The position numbers and the translations under genes are program-made. The notes under the pieces were generated by a model that searched no databases, was not told where the DNA came from, and worked only from the letters and a program-made list of their open reading frames with translations. From Orychophragmus violaceus (Eukaryota; Streptophyta; Magnoliopsida; Brassicales; Brassicaceae), in NCBI GenBank assembly GCA_030180135.1, contig CM058237.1:35795126-35859125 (forward strand): a stretch of DNA of 64,000 nucleotides. The letters are read 5' to 3'. Positions 56,682 through 64,000 of this stretch are shown here, in pieces (within the stretch, counting starts at the first letter, position 1; each line of letters starts with the position of its first letter).

Positions 56682-57141
56682 TGGAGATGTAGCTGAGTTA
56701 CTTCGTGTATCAATCAAGAAGTAACTCAAGGAGTTACACACGCAAGCAGAGTGTAGAACGCATCATGAAGAGCTTATGGGATGACTTGGTTGTGAGCTGG
56801 AGCTGATGTGGACGATCCAAGAAGTATGGCTGAGCTGGACATGCATCTTGGAGAGTATCAAAACGAGATATAATAAAGATTCAAGGGATTCCTAAATTCT
56901 AGGAGAGTTAAGTTTCTTGTAGTTATCTCTAAGAAGATAAGGTTTATCATTGAGAGGGTTTTCGACTAATGGGATTAGCGAGCCTATTGTGTATAAATAG
57001 GATAGCTTGCTCAGTGTATTAGGTCAAGCATTTATTGAGAGAATTTGTGAGAGTTCAAGTGATTAGGTATAGATCATTGAACTTGAGAGATTAGATTGAG
57101 AATAGGTGTTTCTTGTAAGATCACAAAGATCAATCTAATAA
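56682..57141 (+). repeat. 3' LTR of the copia element, first 460 bp
   Basis: Begins TGGAGATGTAGCTGAG; TATAAATAG box at about 56992-57000. It is interrupted by the MULE; the last 69 bp are at 61696-61764, making 529 bp. Confidence 0.92.
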
Positions 57142-57889
57142 GAGAATTGGATAAATGCCTTGAAAAAAGTTTTTTTTTTTTTTTTAACTAGACCTGAATT
57201 TATTTTTTTTTGAAAAATACACTTTTACATGAGTGAAATGACTATATTATCCAGTCTGATTATTTATAGTTATTTTAATTTTTTTGTTATCATATTTATA
57301 TTAATAATGAAATTAACTAATTTCAAAAAAAAAATTAAATAATTTTTCGGTTGAAAAAAATATTAGATATTTTATAAAAGATTTTAGTTGAGATAACAAA
57401 TAAGATTTTATAAAATATTTTATTTTATTTTGATAAAAAATTTAAAAAAAAATAAAAACGGCAAACGAAGTATCTTCTTCTTCTTCTCCAATTTTTTTTA
57501 TTTCCCCTACTTCAGAGCTTCTTCTTCTCCAAAATTTTACAGGTAACCCAACTTGCTTCTTCTTCTTCTTCACTTTCCGAAATTGAACTAGCATTAACCC
57601 AAATTTTAATTTGAAATATCTTTAGTTTGTTAGATTCTTCAATTTCTTTAATACTATAGATTCCAGCCAAATTTATATACTCATGATTTATGTTATAGGG
57701 TAATATCATTCGTCAAAGGAATAAAAGCAACCTAATGAGTAATGAATAGTCTCGTTTGGGCCAAAGCTGATTTTTGATGTGGTGGCTTTAATTTTTTTCT
57801 TCGTGAGTAATGAATAATGTTTGCTTCGTGAACCATCTTGCCTTTGTTCTGAAATTAGTTTTGTTCATTGTTTTGAAGGAAAGTGAACA

Positions 57890-59660
57890 ATGCTTTTAGC
57901 TAGAGTTTTTGGAAAGTGGAATGTGAATAAAGGATCATGGAAATTCATGGTGAATACAAAAACAGGAGGTAAATTATTCACCATTAAGGATGGTCTAAGG
58001 TTTGATGAATTGGTTCAGATAGTTCATGAAGAGTTTGGCATCGATAGGTTGGTTCATGAGCTAGAACTTCGCTATGCATTGCCTAAAACAGTGCTTAGAG
58101 ATATGCTGAAGAATATGCCTCCTGTCTTTGTTAGTAGTGATAGGAAATTGGATACTCTGTGTGAAATATGTAGATCGATGACCGTTCGTCTTTGCATCTC
58201 ATTGAAGAATGTAGACCTAGGCGACCAAGATCAGGGTTTAAATTCTCGTGAAAATCATACTGTTTATGGAATAGGGTCTGATCATTCTGAGAGTGTTGAT
58301 AGACAGGATAGTGATCATGAACCAGAAGTTGAAATTTCTAATTTTCAGAATGATCAAAAGGTCATTGAAAAGGGTCAATGGTTCAAAAATAAAGCAGAGC
58401 TGTCTTGGAGTATACGAATGCTTTCGATTGAACGCAAATTCAGAATTTTTGTCAGCAAGTCAGACACCAAGTTGTTAGTTGTCAAATGTGTTGACAGAAG
58501 CTACAGCTGGATGGTTAGAGGTAGCAAGAGTAACCCATCATGCAAGTTTTTCTGGGTAACAAAGTTCATTGACAAGCATACATGCCTTTCCAGAAACATT
58601 GGGAGACCAAAAGCTTCCTCCAAAGTAATAAGTAAGCTTCTATTGGAAAACTTTGGAAATGGTGGTCTAAATATGAAACCAGAATTGATTTCTACTACAA
58701 TGAAAAAACGATATGGTTTTGATTCAAAATACTGGAAGATATGGAAAGCTAGAGAAGATGCTCGCAAGGAGGTAATGGGTTCTCCAGAAAGTAGTTATGC
58801 TCAACTCCCAGTATACATGTATAAGATTGTTAAGGCTAATCCGGGTACAATAGCAAACCTCGAGGTTGATGGTTATCATAGGTTCAAGTACTTATTCTTT
58901 TCGTTTGCTGCTTCTGTGAAGGGTTATAAATTCATGAGAAAAGTTGTTGTAGTTGATTGGACCTTCTTGAAAGGGAAATATAAGGGAGTTCTGCTTGTTG
59001 CAACGGATCAGGATGGTGATTCTCAGGTTTATTCTCTTGCGTTTGGAATAGTATATTCTGAGAATGATGCATCTTGGGAGTGGTTTTTCACCAAATTGAG
59101 ATATGTTGTATTAGATGATCCTGGTTTAGTAGTGATATCTGATAGACATCTATCTATTGCCAAAGCATTTGAAAAGGTGTACCAATTGGCTCATCGTGGA
59201 ATATGCACTTATCATCTACTAAAGAATGTCATCTCTAAGTCTGGAGGAAAAAAGATTTCTCGGTTGGTAAAGATAGCCTCAAAAGCTTACACAACAACAG
59301 AACTCAATGCAATTTTTGAAGAAATACGTCGTAAGAATCATAGCTTAAGCGTTTATCTCGAGAAAGCAAATGTTCAGTTGTGGTCGCGTGCCTATTTTGC
59401 AAGAGACAAATATGATGTTATTACAAGCAACGCAGCAAAATCAGTAAATGCGGTGTTTAGAAAACCCCGGGAGCTACCCATTGTGTGTCTGATTGAAGCT
59501 ATAAGGAATATACTTACACGGTGGTTTTTTTTATCGTCGAGAAAGTGCTGCGAAGCTTAAATCATCTCTGATAACTCAAATTGAAAAGAAGCTCAACAAA
59601 CGGTGTGATTCAGCGTCTACCTTTGATATGCAACCTATAAATCAGCATGAGTTTCACAGG
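57890..59660 (+). pseudogene. MuDR-type transposase, C-terminally truncated
   Basis: ATG at 57890 (MLLARVFGKWNVNKGSWKFM). An N-terminal PB1-like region of about 100 residues is followed by an acidic linker. The MuDR DNA-binding domain is KGQWFKNKAELSWSIRMLSI...CVDRSYSWMVRGSKS. The catalytic MULE domain has VVVVDWTFLKGKYKGVLLVA, ENDASWEWFFTKLRYVV, VVISDRHLSIAKAFEKVY and AHRGICTYHLLKNV. The frame is open for 556 codons. A run of eight T at about 59523-59531, where four or seven would keep frame, shifts it; the continuation (RRRESAAKLKSS, DMQPINQHEFHRYELG) is readable to about 59660. The SWIM zinc finger normally following is missing. Confidence 0.85.
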
Positions 59661-60225
59661 TATGAATTAGGTTTCGCAATATGCTTATGTCTTCCCATTC
59701 CTTCACCGGTATACACTAACATGCCATATTTTTTTTTTTTCAAATCTTTTTTCTTCATCTTGTTTTCGTCATTAGTCTTCGATGGCGTTACACTCAAAAT
59801 TTCGAGTGAGGAATCTGTAGATTCAGCTATATCAAAAATGGTTTTCAAGTCTTTTTTTATTGTCTGCAAAAACAGTCACTACATACAACTTCAATAAGAA
59901 TACACAAATTTAAAAAAAAATTATGTAAAATTACCAAATCATCAAGCTGAACATTTTCCACATTGCTCACTTTTTGTAAACTTTTAAAGCTATTGTCAAG
60001 ATTCTTTAACTTAGCTTTCACGATGAAAATTTTTGAACTAAGCATTACGAATCCACTGCTCATACTTTCATCCAACTCTGTCATACACGCGTGAAAGTAA
60101 TCTTTTGATAATACTTCAATGCATGTGGCAACATCTTTGTTCTTTGATTTCAAACCACTCTTATGTGTTAGATCTCCTTCTACCTTTCTTTTCCCAGTAC
60201 TTTTCTTTTGAATTTTGTACTCCAT
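59654..60225 (-). CDS. small spliced coiled-coil gene convergent to the transposase
   Basis: Exon 1, 60225-59935, reads MEYKIQKKSTGKRKVEGDLT through FKSLQKVSNVENVQLDDL (97 residues). The donor G|GTAATTTTAC and acceptor TTTTTGCAG define a 71-bp intron (59864-59934). Exon 2, 59863-59654, continues in phase as TIKKDLKTIFDIAESTDSSL to HKHIAKPNSYL, giving 166 residues. It has a basic N-terminus, a central heptad-like helix and a Lys-rich end; no membrane or catalytic motif. The 3' end overlaps the transposase tail. Some VANDALs carry extra genes (VANB, VANC); this may be such a gene or a fragment of a larger one, but I recognise no specific match. Confidence 0.5.
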
Positions 60226-60567
60226 TTGTATCTAAACAACCAAAACAAAACAAATATATAAAGATGAGAATCGTTTGCTTTAAAAAAAAAAGTAAACAAA
60301 AGATTAGAATCAAACAAATCGTCTGTCATAATCTGTTTAATTATTTATTCCTTAAACTTAAGATCTCATAAATGCTCACATCTGTAGTAGGGAAAAAAAT
60401 AAATAATTCATACCATAGACTGCAAATATATGAGTACCATTCTGAAACTTCACAAGGTTTAAGACAATTGTCTTACGTATATGCAATGACAATAACTAAG
60501 AATAGACGAAGAAGCGTAAACATATACAAAATTTATTGGCCAACAAATTTTCTTCATACCTTAAAAA

Positions 60568-61310
60568 GAGTAATACTTGGGTTCACTCCTAGAGGTGAAC
60601 CCTTTTGTTCACATCCACCTTTTTTAACCAATCAAATAATTTCACATAATCTAATATTAAAAATAACTAAAATTTTAAAAATGTTTTAAGAATAAAAAAT
60701 AAAAAACGAAAATAAAAGAAAAAATATATATATATTATTTCGGACAAAACTTCAAAATAATTTTTTTATAAAAATACTAAAACCTAAATCTTAATCTATA
60801 AACCCTAAATTCTAAACCCTAAACCCTAAACGATAATTTGAACCTAAAATATTAAAATTAAAACTAAATCCTAATCTCTAAACCCAATATGTAAATCTTA
60901 AAAAATAAAAAACTAAACCCTAATCCCTAAACCCTAAACCCTAATCAAAAGAGCTTAAACCCTAATCCATAAACCCTAAACCCAAAGAGCTTAAACCCTA
61001 TACCATAAACCCTATACCCTAAACCCTAAACCCTAATTCCTAAACTCTAAACCCTAATCCAAAGAGCTTAAACCCTAAACCCAAAAAACTTAAACCCTAT
61101 ACCATAAACCATAATCCCTAAACCTTAAACCTCAAAGGTTTACATTCAAAGGGTCCTTAAAATATTTGAATATATTTGAATGTCTTTAATTTCTTAATTT
61201 TAATTTTATAATTTTATTTAAAAATAATATTACATGGCATATTTTTATTGGTTAAAAAAGAGGAGGTGAACAAATGGGTTCACCTCTAGGGGTGAACCTA
61301 AGTATTTTCC
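60568..61310. mobile_element. MULE-type MITE with telomere-like core (743 bp)
   Basis: Exact 9-bp TSD CCTTAAAAA (60559-60567 and 61311-61319). Terminal inverted repeats of about 70 bp start ATACTTGGGTTCAC and ATACTTAGGTTCAC and both include CCTAGAGGTGAACCC, itself an internal palindrome. No ORF is present. The centre (60790-61135) is degenerate CCCTAAA repeats. Confidence 0.9.
60790..61135. repeat. degenerate telomere-like CCCTAAA repeats
   Basis: Dozens of AAACCCTAA-type units mixed with AATCC and 'aaagagcttaaaccct' blocks, all inside the MITE. Confidence 0.85.
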
Positions 61311-61695
61311 CCTTAAAAAAGCTTCAATGGTGTTCAGCAATTGTGAGAAAGAAAGAACGTGAATTCATTGAAATAAATATTTCTTTTATATAAGGGTTAT
61401 AAAACTTATTTGTTTTTAGAGATAAAGTTTATATTTCGTAAACCTTATCAAATTTATTTTAAATATTAAATAATAAAGGACATGTTTATCTTAATCTTAT
61501 ATTTATCTTTAACAAAAAAAATAATACATTTTCGTATTTTTTATTTTATTTATGAAAATATTTAATTTATAATTAAATCTGGATAAAAATGTCATTTTAT
61601 ATTAAAGAAAGAGTAATTTTTAAAAAATAAAAGAAATGCAGAATGCAAAATTTAAAACATAAAAGAGATACTTTTTAAATTATCCCATCTAATAA

Positions 61696-61764
61696 AGCAA
61701 GTTTTCAAAAAGAACGTGTGAGTTATTTGCTTTTAGTCTCAAAACGTATAACTTTGCATTTTCA
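61696..61764 (+). repeat. 3' LTR of the copia element, last 69 bp
   Basis: Continues the LTR after the MULE and ends TTGCATTTTCA. The next five bases, ATCTT, are the copia TSD. Confidence 0.9.
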
Positions 61765-62390
61765 ATCTTTCCCTGCAAATATTGCATATGGTCCTCCTGG
61801 TCAGTAGAACATCCTACAAACCAATAAAAATGGACATCTTGTATTGTATATAATTGTATTACAAACACACTTAAAAACAGTCTTAAGAGGATCATAAGAA
61901 GATTCAATTGGTTAAGCTCCCATCCGAATATGTAAAAATCCAACCAAAAACTTTAATATGAGTTAAGAGTGTTAACAAAAAAAAAATTAAATCACCAACA
62001 AGAACATATTAATGCAGCTTTAATTGAATCTTCCTCTTGTATGAAGTAGACAAAAAGGATATATATGTTTACCACAAAATCATATTTGAGAAGAAATATC
62101 ATACCAAAAATTGTCATCATAGATTAAACTACTTTTTATTTTGAGAAATTGTTCTCAAATAATTTTTGTATGGAGAAAGTTTAGAACTTTTTTTCAGATT
62201 TAAATTTTTTGACCTGCTTTGTGTTACATCATAGATCTTGTGTTTGATGGCCAAAAGAAGAGGTTTTCGAGGATCGGAGCCATCGTACTGCTTAAGCTCC
62301 TCCTCCGTGATCTCACCGACCTGAACATGCGGAGGAATCGGTGGCTCCTCCTTTCAGCCAATGATCTAGCCCTCTGATCTTGAAACATGT
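61765..62390 (-). pseudogene. MSBP1-like pseudogene, 5' half (exon 2 start, intron, partial exon 1)
   Basis: 61765-61815 reads as the start of exon 2 (FYGPGGPYA region, with changes). 61816 to about 62206 is an intron-like AT-rich stretch. 62207-62345 matches exon 1 of the intact gene at about 63330-63470: the antisense of IYDVTQS..., DGSDPQKPLL and ITEEELKQYDGS. The match fades at about 62345-62390, so the transmembrane N-terminus is absent. Together with 34309-34717 it makes one truncated tandem copy, split by the copia element. No promoter of its own is evident. Confidence 0.88.
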
Positions 62391-62657
62391 TTTTTTTTGT
62401 ATATTGACGATTTCAATCTCTCTTGAGAGTTTTAGCTATCTTAATTAGAAATTATATATTCATCATTGTAACTTGGAAAAGTTTATCCTAATCCCAAAAG
62501 TCAACAAGAACAAAGTAAACGTTCTCTCTTTATTAATCAGCAAACTTGGTTTTTGAGATAAGAAACAAAGATTATCATAGGGAAGATCATTAGAGATTCT
62601 ACATTGACATATAAACCGGTATCTATGACAAATCGGAGTAAGTCGCGGAAACGGAAT
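62391..62657 (-). other. 3' UTR and downstream region of MSBP1
   Basis: AT-rich spacer between the intact gene's stop and the pseudogene. No other gene is seen. Confidence 0.5.
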
Positions 62658-63649
62658 CTACTCTTTCTTCACATCACTCTCAGCAGGAGTCTCATCATTC
62701 TTATCCACAACGGTCGTCTCTTGCTTGGTTACATGAGCGTCTCTGTCACCAGTCTCTGCGGGTTCAGACACAGATGCGGTTTCGGCTTCTGAACCGGTCA
62801 CTTTGACAGTACCAACATTGGCATACTTGCTCTTGAACTTGTACTCCCAGTCCTGAAGAGCTTCTAGCTCAAAGGGACCAAGACCAGAGATATCCCAAGT
62901 CAAATCTTTCTCCTCAAACGACATCTTTGCAAGAGCTCGGCTTGCATCTTTCCCTGCAAACAAAGCATATGGTCCTCCTGGTCCATAGAACATCCTGCAA
63001 ACCGATAGAAAATGGCTACCCTTTCATTACAAACACAACACATGATATACGAAAAAACAGTCTAAGAGAATCATAATTCATAAGAAAATGATAAATTGGT
63101 TCAGCTCCAATCCCAATTTGTGAAAAGGATAAATCTTTACGAATATGCCAAGCACCCAGAAAAGTTTAGCCTAGAAATGAATCAAATTCGCAATCAGTAC
63201 CGCAAATTAAACTACTTTTTGTGGGCAATTAATGTCAAAGTGAACAACTTTACGATTTCAAAGCGGAAAGATCAAAGTATGCAAGTCCAGGTTCTTAGAG
63301 GAACAAAAACGAAATACGTGAACTTTCACCTGCTTTGTGTTACATCATAGATCTGGTGTTTGATGGCCATAAGAAGAGGTTTTTGAGGATCGGAGCCATC
63401 GTACTGCTTAAGCTCCTCTTCCGTGATCTCACCGACCTGAACAGGCTGAGGAACCGGTGGCTCCTCCTCTGCAGCCGACGATCTAGTTCGCTGATGTCGG
63501 CGAACATCATCGAACGGCGAAGCAAACCAGCCTGAGACGACTTGGTAGATGGCGAAGGCGAGAGCGAGGGCGGTGAAGAAGACGACCGGAGAGAGACCTG
63601 TGTAAGCATGTATTGCTTCTTTCAGAGTTTGCCATAGTAGTAGCGCCAT
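62658..63649 (-). CDS. MSBP1: membrane steroid-binding protein 1 (MAPR family), two exons
   Basis: Exon 1 is 63649-63330 and exon 2 is 62994-62658, with intron 62995-63329 (AAAGCAG|GTGAAAG and TTTGCAG|GATG). The product is 218 residues, close to the roughly 220 of Arabidopsis MSBP1 (At5g52240). MALLLWQTLKEAIHAYTGLS is followed by one membrane segment (about residues 20-39) and an acidic/Pro linker. The cytochrome-b5-like heme/steroid-binding domain runs from ITEEELKQYDGSDPQKPLLM through FYGPGGPYALFAGKDASRAL and KDLTWDISGLGPFELEALQD to WEYKFKSKYANVGTV; a charged tail ends AESDVKKE. Family members bind progesterone and brassinosteroids, dampen cell elongation and BAK1 signalling, and scaffold ER P450s for lignin synthesis. 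All residues appear intact. Confidence 0.95.
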
Positions 63650-64000
63650 GGTTTGAGAGAAAGATGAAGGAAGATCAGCGTTGAAAAGGTTTTCTCATTT
63701 TTGTCTTGTAAAGTCAGCTTCTTCTTTGTTTGGTCTAGGGCTGGACAAATTACCAAACCGGACCAAATTAACTATCTATTGAACTGAATTAAAAGTCATA
63801 AATTCTTGGATGATTTCTTGTTTAAATTATTTTGGTTATTCAAACTGAATCGGAAACAAAGTAACTATATATTAAACTGAATTAAAATCATAAATAATTG
63901 AATGATTTCTAATTTAAATTACTTTGGTTACTAAAACCAAATCGGAACTAAAACAAGAACAATGAGTATTTTAGATATTGAACTATAATGCATATTTAAA
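63650..64000 (-). promoter_or_regulatory. upstream region of MSBP1
   Basis: About 350 bp 5' of the start codon. The proximal 60 bp (purine-rich, likely 5' UTR) precede an AT-rich stretch with an imperfect repeat (ATTAAACTGAATTAAAA around 63777-63800 and 63870-63890). No clear TATA box can be assigned. Confidence 0.4.

Larger units (their letters stand above)
57142..61686 (+). mobile_element. VANDAL-like (non-TIR) MULE transposon
   Basis: Exact 9-bp TSD ATCTAATAA (57133-57141 and 61687-61695), the MULE hallmark. The ends (GAGAATTGGATAAATGCC and, reversed, GGGATAATTTAAAAAG) share almost no inverted repeat, which fits the non-TIR MULEs called VANDAL in Arabidopsis. It carries a MuDR-type transposase and, convergent to it, a small spliced gene. 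It is inserted in the copia 3' LTR and itself holds a 743-bp MITE. Confidence 0.85.
34718..61764 (+). mobile_element. SIRE-like Ty1/copia element, expanded to 27 kb by nested insertions
   Basis: The 5' LTR is 34718-35246. The 3' LTR is 56682-57141 plus 61696-61764. Both are 529 bp after removing the MULE. TSDs are GTCTT (34713-34717) and ATCTT (61765-61769), one mismatch. A tRNA-Met primer site and an AAAAAGGGGGAGAC polypurine tract are present. Copia-order pol (protease, integrase, RT, RNase H) is followed by a third ORF, as in SIRE/Endovir elements. Nested insertions E, F and the VANDAL-like MULE account for about 18.1 kb, leaving a parent element of about 8.9 kb. Several stops make it inactive. 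Confidence 0.92.

Noticed and set aside
60790..61135. A true telomere or ancient chromosome end
   Set aside because: The repeats are degenerate and lie wholly within a MITE with TIRs and a 9-bp TSD.

Overview
The window reads as plant nuclear DNA from a Brassicaceae genome. Its one host gene closely resembles Arabidopsis MSBP1, and the retrotransposon types (Athila-like and SIRE-like LTR elements, a VANDAL-like MULE, Sadhu-like retroposons) fit that family. Almost everything else is transposable-element DNA, nested up to four levels deep. Many junctions can be fixed to the base from matching target-site duplications (TSDs) and LTR lengths.

Layout. 1-6800: Athila-like Ty3 element A (+), with a 138-bp remnant of its 5' LTR, decayed gag-pol and a full 3' LTR. 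6801-16725: Athila-like B (-), decayed, holding a PIF/Harbinger derivative (7431-8864) and a solo LTR (10901-12075). 16726 to about 19400: 3' end of Athila-like C (-) with a 336-bp triplication. About 19400-20955: 5' LTR end of an unrelated LTR element D (-). 21051 to about 31975: LINE (-) split by a hAT transposon (23925-28356), a GC-rich solo LTR (29470-30927) and a Sadhu-like retroposon (30933-31924). 33092-34112: second Sadhu-like copy. 34309-34717 and 61765-62390: two halves of an MSBP1-like pseudogene. 34718-61764: the SIRE-like copia element that splits it. That copia element holds non-autonomous Athila-like E (40256-49380), remnant F (51237-55664) and a VANDAL-like MULE (57142-61686) with its own MITE (60568-61310). 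62658-63649: apparently intact two-exon MSBP1 gene (-).

Inferred order: MSBP1 duplicated in tandem; the copia element entered the downstream copy; E entered just after pol, F entered ORF3 and the MULE entered the 3' LTR; the MITE then entered the MULE. Removing each insert restores reading frames or LTR length. Both copia LTRs are then 529 bp.

Most striking is a DNA signature shared by all the Athila-like copies. Two 12-bp CpG-rich near-palindromes (TGTCGGTCGACA or TGTCGATCGACA type) lie 20-22 bp apart. Such pairs recur in LTRs, UTRs and polyprotein linkers, while the exact core differs between families. Other notable points are a conserved intron before the Athila 3' ORF, a ribosomal-protein eS31 fragment inside the hAT 5'-UTR intron, and a convergent spliced gene in the MULE.
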